From the NCBI GenBank assembly GCA_964416195.1, contig CAYQDB010000003.1, positions 139,798-203,797 on the forward strand: a DNA stretch of 64,000 bases. Direction: 5' to 3'. Position 1 is the first letter of the stretch. Each line of letters opens with the position of its first letter. The stretch is from CAYQDB01 sp964416195 (GTDB lineage Bacteria; Zixibacteria; MSB-5A5; GN15; FEB-12). The notes below the pieces were generated by a model. It worked only from the letters and a program-made list of their open reading frames with translations, was not told where the DNA came from and did no database searches. This document shows positions 19,912 through 29,100 of the stretch, in pieces. Both the position numbers and the translations under genes were made by a program.

Positions 19912-20712
19912 ATGCGCTATGCTTGGGTCATAACCAACTTGCTCGATCTGTGGGTCGAGCCGCGATTCGAGAGCGGGCGGGCAAGTCAGCTCTTTTTTGG
20001 CGAGGTATTGAAGGTCGAAAAAGAGCAGAAGGGGTTTTGCCGTGTACGTCAGGCTGATGGTTACGCGGGGTGGGCTGATGCTCGGTTTTTGATGCCGATA
20101 AGCTGTGCAGTCTATAAGGAATACCTGACCAATACCAATGCTGTCGTCACTGCATCAACGGCTCGCCTGTATGACAGCAGGGGAAAGCAGACGGTTTCGC
20201 CGCAGCTGCTTTACTATGGTACAAAGCTCAGGGTCAAAGCCGGTCCCGCCGGGTTTGCACGAATCTTTCTGCCGGATAAGAAAGCTGTGTTTGTCAAGGC
20301 TCGTAGTATTAAGCCGATAATAAGGGGAAAAAGCAACTTTGTCGTCGGTTCGAGGCTTGTTGCTGAGGCGAAGCGTTTCCTCGGAGTTCCGTATTTATGG
20401 GGTGGGGTAACAGTAACCGGCTTTGATTGCTCAGGATTGGTAAGGACGGTTTTTTCGAGATTCGGAATCTATATGCCCCGTGACACGAAAGACCAGATTT
20501 CGATGGGGGAGAGGGTGGAACGAGATTGTATAAAGACCGGAGACCTGCTGTTCTTTCGGCGGCATGTTGGGCTGGCCATTGGTCGAAAACATCTCATACA
20601 CGCCTCAAGAGGAGGCGGTGGGGTGAGAATCAACGCCCTTGTACCCGGCCTACCCGATTATCGTGAGGACCTCGACAAGGACTTTGCACAGGTAAGGAGA
20701 GTGACAGCATGA
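19912..20712 (+). CDS. NlpC/P60 cysteine peptidase with N-terminal SH3-like domains
   Basis: Probable gamma-D-Glu-diamino-acid endopeptidase that trims peptidoglycan peptides. It has 266 aa: two bacterial SH3-like regions (about 5-60 and 75-132), then an NlpC/P60 domain. The catalytic set is visible: C173 in FDCSGLV, H218 in RRHVGLAIG, and H230 in HLIHAS. No signal peptide is visible, so it likely acts on cytoplasmic muropeptides, like Bacillus YkfC. It overlaps the dipeptide epimerase gene by 4 bases (ATGA), a standard coupling. Confidence 0.92.
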   Translation: MRYAWVITNLLDLWVEPRFESGRASQLFFGEVLKVEKEQKGFCRVRQADGYAGWADARFLMPISCAVYKEYLTNTNAVVTASTARLYDSRGKQTVSPQLLYYGTKLRVKAGPAGFARIFLPDKKAVFVKARSIKPIIRGKSNFVVGSRLVAEAKRFLGVPYLWGGVTVTGFDCSGLVRTVFSRFGIYMPRDTKDQISMGERVERDCIKTGDLLFFRRHVGLAIGRKHLIHASRGGGGVRINALVPGLPDYREDLDKDFAQVRRVTA

Positions 20713-21740
20713 TTGACCTGCAATCGGTGAAGGTGTCTCTGCCCCTTAAAAAGAAATTCGTCGTTTCCAAGGGCAGCGCTAAAATTAAGACGAACCTGCT
20801 GACTATTCTTAACAATCGCTATCATGGCGAGGCCTCGGGTTCTGTCTACTACGGGCCGAGCGTGGCCGACATTGAAGCCGGTATAAAGAAGGGCATTGAG
20901 TACCTGCGCAAATGCAAAAGGATTGACACCAGGACACTTCAGGCAATGAACAAATGGGACATCCCTCCGGCGGCAAGGTCGGCCTTGACAGCCACCATCC
21001 TTAATTACATTTCCGGAGAGACAAGACGCTATCCCTGGGAGATACTTTCGTTGGGCACACCGGTGGGTATACGCAGTTCGATCACGATAAGTCTTGATAA
21101 ACCGGATCAAATGATCGAGGTTATCAAAGCCTGTGACTATCCCATTGTCAAGATCAAGATGGGTGGTGAAGATGATGTTGAGCTTCTGGACCGACTTGAT
21201 GAGATTACCAATAAGACCATTCGTATTGATGTCAATGGGGCCTGGTCATGTGACAAAGCGGAAGAAATGATCTTCCACCTTGGTAAGAAAGGGATAACCA
21301 TCATTGAACAACCTACTGATGTTGAGTTCGTGAAAGAGTGGCCGCATATCAAAGGTAAATCCGATAATGTTGAATTGATTCTTGATGAGGGGTTGAACAA
21401 TCTTGACGATTATCGCAGGTTTGCCGAGTTTATCGACGGTGTCAATATCAAGATGGAAAAGTGTGGCGGGATTGTCGAGGGTGTCAAAATCGCCGAGCAG
21501 GCACGCCAGGATAAGAAGAAAGTGATGCTTGGTTGCATGGTTGAATCCTCAGTGGGGATTGCACAATCGGTGTACATGTCTGCTCAAGCGGACTATTTTG
21601 ATCTCGACGGCCCGCTGCTGTTAGAAGATGACATCGCGAGTGGAATCCGATATGACAGGGAGTCAATTGAGGTCGACCGTGAAATCATCGGTGGCCCCAA
21701 ACTGAAACGTGACGTTGTCGAGAAGTATATCAGCGACTGA
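20709..21740 (+). CDS. L-Ala-D/L-Glu (dipeptide) epimerase, enolase superfamily
   Basis: Converts L-Ala-D-Glu, released from murein peptides, to L-Ala-L-Glu so that it can be used as food. It has 343 aa. Enolase-superfamily residues are all present: the KxK pair K148/K150 in PIVKIKMG; metal ligands D174 (RIDVNGAW), E200 (IIEQP) and D226 (ILDEG); and the opposite lysine K248 in NIKMEKCGG. The neighbours, a muropeptide endopeptidase before and an amidase after, support the murein assignment over other acid-sugar enzymes of the superfamily. Confidence 0.9.
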   Translation: MIDLQSVKVSLPLKKKFVVSKGSAKIKTNLLTILNNRYHGEASGSVYYGPSVADIEAGIKKGIEYLRKCKRIDTRTLQAMNKWDIPPAARSALTATILNYISGETRRYPWEILSLGTPVGIRSSITISLDKPDQMIEVIKACDYPIVKIKMGGEDDVELLDRLDEITNKTIRIDVNGAWSCDKAEEMIFHLGKKGITIIEQPTDVEFVKEWPHIKGKSDNVELILDEGLNNLDDYRRFAEFIDGVNIKMEKCGGIVEGVKIAEQARQDKKKVMLGCMVESSVGIAQSVYMSAQADYFDLDGPLLLEDDIASGIRYDRESIEVDREIIGGPKLKRDVVEKYISD

Positions 21741-23721
21741 ACGGCTGACTGTTCTCATTCTGGTTGTCCTGTTGAAGGTCTCAGGCCTTCCAGGTACGTC
21801 CACATACGCCCGCGCATCTGAGAACGAGCCGCAGATCCATGTAATCTACCCTGAACCGGACCAGATAGTAACAGCGGTCGATTCCACATTTATTTTTGGA
21901 CATCTTACTTTCGGTGAAGATAAGAAGCTGGACAAGCTTGTCATTAATGGCCACATAGTGGAAGTGCATCCCGACGGAGGGTTCCTTGCTTTCCTTCCGG
22001 TCACAGCGGGACGGTTCACGTTTCGACTTGATGCTTACCTCATTGAGAGTCCTCTCAGGCGAGATGGAAGAAGGACACCTCTATCGTCTGCGGGAACACA
22101 CGACGCTCATCTACACCTGACCAACTCCGTGACGGTGAGCATTCCAGAGCCGTTGCGACCGCTACCTTCAGACAGCCTGATGATTGCAATGGATTATCAT
22201 GCCCCCACCGGGGACCTCGTGCTGGCGACCGGCGATATGCTCGAGGTTTCTTTTTATGGTACGCCTGGTTGTCGAGCCTGGTTTGCCATTCCGGAGGTTG
22301 TCGACTCGGTACCGATGACTGAAACGGCACCGCGTCTGCAGGCGTACTGGGGAGAGTCGGTCTTTGGCGCGGGCGCAGTGCCTGATTCTCTGAAGATTGC
22401 AGGCATATACTCAGGCTTTTATGAAATACCCATCGGTGCCAGGTCTGATTCCGTGCGCATTCAGTACTACCTTGCACCACCACCACAGGTTGATATAATC
22501 AAGCGGTTTCTTCTTGAGCCGTTCGACACTACTGATGTCCGCCTGACGAAGTTCCTTGAGATGGGTGACACTACAATCGAGCGGAGGGAGAGTTCCTACA
22601 CCGTTACAATAAACAACCCGGATTACCCGTTTACAGTAAGATTTGCTGATTCCGTCCAGATAGTGCGGTATGGCCCAGCAAAGGGATACTTGTCCATATT
22701 TCAACCTAAAGGCGTCGAGGCCCTGGCTGTTGGGGCTGAAGGGGAGTGGTTCAAGATAAGGCTTTCCAAAACGCAGGTCGGTTGGGTAAAAAAGACGTCG
22801 GTTGAGAGACTACCGAAAGGCATCCTTCCCCCGAAATCACAGGTAAAGTCACTCCGTACGTATGGAGATAATGACGGGCTTGTTGTCGAGTTTCCGCTTT
22901 TAGGAAAACACCCCTTCCGTATTATCGAGGACGACAGGCGGACAATCCGTATTCAGCTTTTTGGCGTGACCAGTAATACCGACTGGATCCGCTATGACTT
23001 CAGTGACAAGCTCGTCCGCCTTGCCACCTGGTCGCAACCGGAGGAAGGCTTGTACGAACTGAAGCTGCAACTCACCCAGGACATCTGGGGATATGACAGC
23101 TACTACGAGGGAAACACGTTTTACTTCCAGCTCAACAAGCCGCCTTGTAATATCAGGACACTGCGTGGCAAGACAATAGTCATCGACCCCGGTCATTCCA
23201 AAGACCCAGGCGCTATTGGTCCCACCGGATACACCGAAGCTGAGGCAAATTTAGCCATTGCGCTGGCTTTGAGAAAGGAGCTGCAATCCAAGGGAGCGAA
23301 AGTGGTAATGACGCGGGAAGACGACAGTGATGTTGAATTGTATGATCGCCCCAAGATAGCCAAGATGAACAATGCCGATTTGTTTGTATCAGTGCATAAT
23401 AATGCGCTCCCAGACGGGGTCAATCCGTTTACCAACAATGGTACTTCAAGTTATTATTACCACCCCCACTCGCTGAAGCTGGCCAGATGCATTCACGCCG
23501 AGATGCTCAAAGCCACCGGCCTTCCCGATCACGGACTGTACTATGGTAACCTGGCGGTCAATCGGCCGACACAGTATCCGGCGGTTTTGGTAGAATGCAC
23601 CTTCATGATCATACCTGAACAGGAAGCTATGCTGAAAACAGATAAGTTCCGCAAGAAGCTGGCTAAGGCTATCACGCGAGGGATTAAGAGCTTTCTGAAG
23701 GAATACGGCAATGGCCGCTGA
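21709..23721 (+). CDS. N-acetylmuramoyl-L-alanine amidase (Amidase_3) with long N-terminal region
   Basis: Cuts the bond between MurNAc and the stem peptide. It has 670 aa from a GTG that overlaps the epimerase by 32 bases. A signal sequence (about 12-36) precedes roughly 440 residues with beta-rich Ig-like and SH3-like parts (KGVEALAVGAEGEWFKIRLS). The amidase domain starts near 487. Zinc ligands are H496 (IDPGHSKD), the glutamate in TEAEAN and H563 (SVHNNA); the catalytic base is E629 (VECTF). It is exported, unlike the two genes before it, so the operon handles both release and use of murein peptides. Confidence 0.93.
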   Translation: MTLSRSISATERLTVLILVVLLKVSGLPGTSTYARASENEPQIHVIYPEPDQIVTAVDSTFIFGHLTFGEDKKLDKLVINGHIVEVHPDGGFLAFLPVTAGRFTFRLDAYLIESPLRRDGRRTPLSSAGTHDAHLHLTNSVTVSIPEPLRPLPSDSLMIAMDYHAPTGDLVLATGDMLEVSFYGTPGCRAWFAIPEVVDSVPMTETAPRLQAYWGESVFGAGAVPDSLKIAGIYSGFYEIPIGARSDSVRIQYYLAPPPQVDIIKRFLLEPFDTTDVRLTKFLEMGDTTIERRESSYTVTINNPDYPFTVRFADSVQIVRYGPAKGYLSIFQPKGVEALAVGAEGEWFKIRLSKTQVGWVKKTSVERLPKGILPPKSQVKSLRTYGDNDGLVVEFPLLGKHPFRIIEDDRRTIRIQLFGVTSNTDWIRYDFSDKLVRLATWSQPEEGLYELKLQLTQDIWGYDSYYEGNTFYFQLNKPPCNIRTLRGKTIVIDPGHSKDPGAIGPTGYTEAEANLAIALALRKELQSKGAKVVMTREDDSDVELYDRPKIAKMNNADLFVSVHNNALPDGVNPFTNNGTSSYYYHPHSLKLARCIHAEMLKATGLPDHGLYYGNLAVNRPTQYPAVLVECTFMIIPEQEAMLKTDKFRKKLAKAITRGIKSFLKEYGNGR

Positions 23722-23965
23722 AGAGACAAAATCTCAATCTAAAAAGAAACAGCCCTTCTGGCTGGTTTACTTTTCGTTACTGTTGGCTGGCCTGTTGTTG
23801 CTTGCCGATGCCTACCATTTTGCTCACCTGGATTGGTGGACAGCAAGGCTCGGTATCGCCCTCATCTATTCGGCGGTGAGCCTGTTCATTGGTAATGGTC
23901 GCACTGCCGGCTTTGTTGCAGCCGCTATAGTCTGGATAGCCGTGATCGCCACTATCTTTGTGTAA
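23711..23965 (+). CDS. Small three-helix membrane protein
   Basis: 84 aa: a charged N-terminus (EETKSQSKKK), then three hydrophobic segments (about 17-32, 44-60 and 64-83). It starts inside the amidase gene (11-base overlap), so it is the last gene of the murein operon. No known family is recognised. Position suggests a membrane accessory to the amidase or to peptide uptake, but nothing in the sequence proves it. Confidence 0.75.
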   Translation: MAAEETKSQSKKKQPFWLVYFSLLLAGLLLLADAYHFAHLDWWTARLGIALIYSAVSLFIGNGRTAGFVAAAIVWIAVIATIFV

Positions 23966-24227
23966 ACAAGGGTTCTTTTTATCGTGTTGCCGATGATCTC
24001 AATGAGCAGGGAATAATAGATTACGAGACTGTCAGGCACGTTGCATGATACAAGGCCAGATAGGCTGTACATTTTACCTTGTTCCGGCAGTTCCAAACGG
24101 ATATTTTCCACAGTATATAGGAGAAAAGATTGAGGAAGTAAAACATGGATGTGAACGACTTGATCCAACCGGGCGTTAATCCACTTGTATTTACGGTAAG
24201 CGCTAATATGTGACGGGAGATTATCCC

Positions 24228-25064
24228 ATGCCGTTTGTTCTCATCGAGGGGACTTTTCATATACAGGGATACGACCCGGATGGCGACTCGATAAAGTTCC
24301 GAGCACGCAACAAAGCAAACTGGCGGAAACTCAAAGGGCGCAGGCTAAGGCTGAACAAAAGCGAGCATGTCCAACTCCGTTTCGAGGGTGTCGATGCTCT
24401 CGAAGTCCATTACAACGGAACACACCAACCGCTGAATTTTGCCAACCAAGCCACTGACTATATGCTCACTGTCCTTGGAATAACCGATGTGCGCTGGAAA
24501 CTGGATCGGAGCGAAGTCTTATCGGTTGACGATGGCAGTCCCGGCTACATACTGGCCAGAAGAACAGATAAACACGGACGGCCAGTGGCCTTCGTTTTCG
24601 CAGGAGGTTCCGGCAAGAGAGATGGGTCTGCCGTTTTTCTGAACACGAAAATTCTCAGGAAAAGCGTCAACTACAAGCTTTTGGCTGAAGGGCTGGCGTA
24701 TCCGATGTATTACGATGGTTTATTCTCAGACCTACGGGACGCCATGACGATGGCAGTCGGCAGGGCTCGTCATGCAGATAGAGGCATCTGGCCCTATGAT
24801 TGGACAACTGTTGGGGTGCTGGTTAAGAGCATAGAATCGATTTCAAACGAATATGTTGTCATGCCGAAACTATTCCGGCGGATGGTCAATTATCTTGAAA
24901 ACCAATCCAGCATCAGAGGGCTTAAGGATCACCTATCTCGGAATCCGGAGCGAATACTCATTCTGTCAACCGGCCATGTAACCAATCTTGACACGGTAAT
25001 TGAAGAGCGGGGGAGAACGGTTCAATTGACTACAGCCCCGGAGGACTTGGTATTCTTTCGTTAG
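24228..25064 (+). CDS. Staphylococcal-nuclease-like (TNase) protein
   Basis: 278 aa from the ATG at 24228, with GGGAGA ribosome site seven bases upstream; a GTG at 24210 is less likely. The N-terminal half is an SNase fold: QLRFEGVDALE has the Arg-Asp-Glu spacing of SNase R35-D40-E43, and RRTDKHGRPVAFVFAGG matches the R87 region almost word for word. Catalytic residues therefore look intact. No signal peptide is visible, so it acts in the cytoplasm or leaves by another route. The C-terminal about 110 residues are unassigned. The natural substrate (DNA or RNA) is unknown. Confidence 0.85.
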   Translation: MPFVLIEGTFHIQGYDPDGDSIKFRARNKANWRKLKGRRLRLNKSEHVQLRFEGVDALEVHYNGTHQPLNFANQATDYMLTVLGITDVRWKLDRSEVLSVDDGSPGYILARRTDKHGRPVAFVFAGGSGKRDGSAVFLNTKILRKSVNYKLLAEGLAYPMYYDGLFSDLRDAMTMAVGRARHADRGIWPYDWTTVGVLVKSIESISNEYVVMPKLFRRMVNYLENQSSIRGLKDHLSRNPERILILSTGHVTNLDTVIEERGRTVQLTTAPEDLVFFR

Positions 25065-25086
25065 TAGAATCAGTTCCTGGAAAGGG

Positions 25087-25115
25087 TTGACAATTCAGCT
25101 ATCACTCAGTAGGCT
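25087..25115 (+). promoter_or_regulatory. Possible promoter of the rRNA methyltransferase gene
   Basis: Consensus TTGACA (25087-25092), a 17-base spacer, then a poor -10 TAGGCT (25110-25115, three of six). The position, 30-60 bases before the gene, is right. Confidence 0.4.
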
Positions 25116-25148
25116 AAAGTCACAGCTCAAGTGCAACGAGGTAGATAC

Positions 25149-25733
25149 GTGAGGCAGAAATCACGATCAGGGTCTTTCAGGGTGCATAAGCATACTGATT
25201 TCGCTGTCGATGTTGCCATGCGGAACGAAGAGGATCTCTTCAACCTGATCGAGCGCCTGGAACAACCGCCTTTTTTGTTGATCCTGGACGGTGTGCAGGA
25301 CCCACACAACCTGGGAGCCTGTTTGCGCTCGGCGGATGCGGCAGGCATACAGGCGGTAGTTGTTCCCAAAGATCGATCAGTTTCGCTTACCGACACAGTA
25401 CGGAGAATTGCCTGCGGTGCAGCAGAGAACGTGCCGTTTATTACTGTTACGAATCTTGTGCGCACTCTGAAACAGCTAAAAACAGCCGGTCTCTGGCTGG
25501 TAGGAACAGCTGACCAAGCTGAGCAGAGCCTATACGACATCGACTTGAAAGGGCCACTGGCGCTGGTGGTGGGAGCGGAGGGGAAAGGGCTGAGGCGTTT
25601 GACCCGCGAGGCCTGCGATTTTCTTATCCATATTCCTATGGCCGGCTCGGTCGAATGCCTCAACGTGTCGGTGGCAACGGGTGTTTGTCTGTTCGAGGCT
25701 GTTCGGCAACGAAGGGAAACCGGCCAAAAATAA
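25149..25733 (+). CDS. TrmH/SpoU-family RNA 2'-O-methyltransferase (RlmB-like)
   Basis: Methylates a ribose 2'-OH in rRNA or tRNA using SAM. It has about 194 aa from GTG 25149, which has the ribosome site GAGG seven bases upstream; GTG 25131 is an alternative. The SPOUT knot is complete: LDGVQDPHNLGACLRSADAAG, LVVGAEGKGLRRL and ECLNVSVATGVCLFE. The N-terminal substrate-binding domain of typical RlmB (about 75 residues) is missing or reduced to about 40 residues, so the target cannot be assigned with confidence. Confidence 0.88.
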   Translation: MRQKSRSGSFRVHKHTDFAVDVAMRNEEDLFNLIERLEQPPFLLILDGVQDPHNLGACLRSADAAGIQAVVVPKDRSVSLTDTVRRIACGAAENVPFITVTNLVRTLKQLKTAGLWLVGTADQAEQSLYDIDLKGPLALVVGAEGKGLRRLTREACDFLIHIPMAGSVECLNVSVATGVCLFEAVRQRRETGQK

Positions 25734-26109
25734 CGCCCCGCCAAGAGAACGCTTTGACGAGGCTTAGTGCTTCCTGGATAATACCACCCCTGTTTTCCGC
25801 TCGCATCCAAGGAGTGGCGCTCTTTTCCGCTCAAAGGCGCTTGACTGGTAGCCGGATGTAAGTAACCTTGAATCCAGGTATTTGTCAAGAAGAATGATCG
25901 TAACTCATTATGCAACTCATCGATGATGAAAACAGAAGAAATAATGACAATCCGATTAAACAACACAAATGACAAAATCGTCTTAGAACCGAGAAAAGGA
26001 TGGTATTGACAAGGTTTGTATTTGTAACTATATTGTAAGCACTATTCGTATGCAGCACAGGACAATGGGGAAACGACCTAAACAATTTCTTAAGGTGGAA
26101 GGAGCAATC
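25734..26109. other. 376-base intergenic region before the type IX cargo gene
   Basis: No convincing gene on either strand. It contains the promoter at 26006-26034, an AT-rich lead-in (about 25880-26000) and the ribosome site AAGGAG just before 26110. The first 130 bases show nothing recognisable. Confidence 0.6.
26006..26034 (+). promoter_or_regulatory. Strong sigma-70-like promoter
   Basis: Perfect -35 TTGACA (26006-26011), a 17-base spacer, and -10 TATATT (26029-26034, five of six). It precedes the large secreted protein by about 75 bases. This is the best promoter match in the window. Confidence 0.8.
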
Positions 26110-29100
26110 ATGGCTAAGAAGGCGACAATCAGATTCTTGCTTTTCTTCGTTTTCTCTCTTGCAATTACTGCAGGATCCTTCGGGCGAACTCAATTGGACA
26201 GAGAATCGACAAAAACCCCGGAAGGCAGCCTGACTGCCGGTCCCCCGGCCCACTGTGTCGCCGGTCATCGGGTGGGGAAGATATCGTTAGGTGTCAACAA
26301 CAACGGCACCATAGGGACGGGGTTTTGGGGAGTAGAGTGGTACTTACAACCCCGAGACTATTTCACTGGCGAGTATGTCCCTTCGTGTGAGTACCCCAAA
26401 GGTTCAAATACCACCTATCTGTATGAGGGTGCCCTGTGGATCGGTGCGGTGGTGGGGCAAGACACACTAGTGTCGGTAGGTGCTGATGGCTGGCAGGCTG
26501 TTCAGGAGATGTTTCCCGACGATGAAAGTTCTGCAATCATCATAAAAAGGTCAATCCTCGATGGTGATCCAGACGCTGTTTCAGAGGAAGATTACATCTT
26601 TAACTACGCAGATACATTCACGCAGGGCGTGTCCAATGACTACTTCGGACGTCCGCACAAACCACTCAATATTGAGATAACCCAGAGTTCCTATGCCTGG
26701 TCTTATGCCTATGCGGAAGATTTTGTGCTGTTTGATCTGGGCATCAAGAACATCGGCACGCAAACGCTCAATGATGTATACATGGGCATTTATGTCGATG
26801 GTGATGTCTACTATACCGGCAGTGGAACTGGGTTCCAGGATGATGTCTGTGGGTTCCGGCAAACTGTGCAGATGCACTACGGCCCATGTGTATTCATGGA
26901 TTCAGTGAATATGGCCTGGATTGCAGACAACGATGGTGATCTGTATACGCAGAAACCACTCCCGAATGTCACAGCTACAAGCCTTCTTCGTGTTCCTATT
27001 TCAACGCCTGACATCTCTTTCAATTGGTGGGCGAGTAATGGTAGCTCTGCTCTCGATTTTGGCCCCAGAATGCGACCCACACCCGGCGACCCATTCCGTG
27101 ATTTCGGCACCGGTGGACTGGGCACTCCTGAAGGGGATGTAAATAAGTACTACATCATGCGGCACCGGGAGATCGACTATGACCAAATCTACACCTCAAT
27201 TATTTCACCCTCTAACCCGGTATGGCTTTATCCTAATCAGGCAATTGCCCACGACCTCACCGATGGTTTTGATACCCGCTATCTCCTGTCGTTCGGGCCG
27301 TTTGATATAGCCGCGGGTCAGACTCTTCCGGTTACTTTTGCCTATGTTGGAGGGGAGTATTTCCATATCGATCCCAACAATCTTCAGAACCTACCGGATA
27401 ACCCTGAACAGTATTATGCCAACCTGAATTTCTCCGATCTGGCCAACAATGCCCGCTGGGCATCGTGGATATATGACAATCCGGGTGTTGACACTGATGG
27501 CGATGGTTATGCGGGGAAGTTCCATGTCTGCTATCAGGATTGCACAATGATCATCGACTCTACCATTGACACTACCTGGTATGAGGGTGATGGTGTTGGT
27601 TACGCCAGTGTCGATACTTTCTGGTATGAAGGTGATGGTGTCCCCGATTTCAGAGGTGCCGCGCCGCCTCCTGCGCCGAAGTTCTGGCTTGAGCCAAAAG
27701 TTGGCGCTCTGCATGTTCGATGGAATGGATTGGCTTCTGAAACAACGCCTGATTTGTTCTGGCACAAAGTTGATTTTGAAGGATATCGCGTCTATCTGGC
27801 TCAGAATTGTTTTGCACCCAGTTTTTCAATGGTAGCTTCCTACGACCTTGAAGACTACTACAAGTATACCTTTAATCAATGGTCAGGTCAGTTCGAGTTG
27901 AGAAACAATCCCTTTACCCTTGAAGAACTTCGTTGTCTCTACGGAAGTGGCCCTGATCCATGCTACGACACTACGTTTGACCCAAACCTGTATACTTCCT
28001 CAAACCCCTTCATTCACCCTATCTTTCCCGATTCCATCTTCTACTTCAAACCGGTGGCCCTAAACCCTGAACTGTGTGTAACAACGCCAATTTGCAAGAT
28101 ATATCCCGATGCGGAGTATCCATCAACTCTCGATCCTAATCATGCTCAACCGGGCGAGTTGACCGATGACGGGTATTTCAAGTATTTCGAGTATGAAATG
28201 ACAATTGAGAACCTCCTGCCGGAAGTTCTTTACTACGTCAATGTTACTGCCTTCGACTTTGGCAACGTACTGGCAAATGTATCTCCGTTGGAGACATCGG
28301 TGACAGAAGGACCGCAGAGCGCATATCCGTTGTCCCAATCTGTGATCATTCCTACCAACGAGTGGATAAACGTTTACTGTGCTCATCCGCAGCTAAACAA
28401 CGTGCCTCTTGCAGCAGGTGACATCATCACAGCTTACGATCCGGATAGTGTCCTCTGCGGTATTGATACAGTCAGGGCAGATGGCTCCTTTGGGTTTATG
28501 CCGATCTATCGTGACGATCCGTACTCCAACATTGACGAAGGCGCGGAACCAGGTGATACTATCACGTTCGAGATCAACGGCGAAGAGGCTTTCCCTGAAC
28601 CACCTGTTATCTGGACTGCCAGTGCTGATGAGTTCGAGGTCTGCACGTTTGCCACCGAATACTGCGTGCTGATTTATTTGCACGAAGGCTGGAACTTGAT
28701 TTCGTGGAATGTGGCCTACAGCGACGACATCTGGCCGATCGTGGCGCAGCTTGGACGATGTGATTGTCTCGACTTCATCCTGAGTTTTGACAGGGAGGCG
28801 CTGACGTATGATCCACACCTTCCCCAGTTCTCCACTCTTGACAGTGTTGACTATTACCACGGCTATTGGTTTAAACTAAACCGCGAGGCACCGTGGCCGA
28901 TAGAGATATGCGGCGCCAAGATCAGTGAATTGGAATACATCCCGATATATCAGGGGTGGAATCTGGTTAGTTATTGGCCTGATCGTACCTTGCCGGTCGA
29001 GGAAGGATTTGAGTCGATTCTGAACTACTTAGAAGTAGCCCTTGGATATGATTACGGCGGTCTTACCTGGATTCCCGGCGACACTCTCTTCAACACTCTG

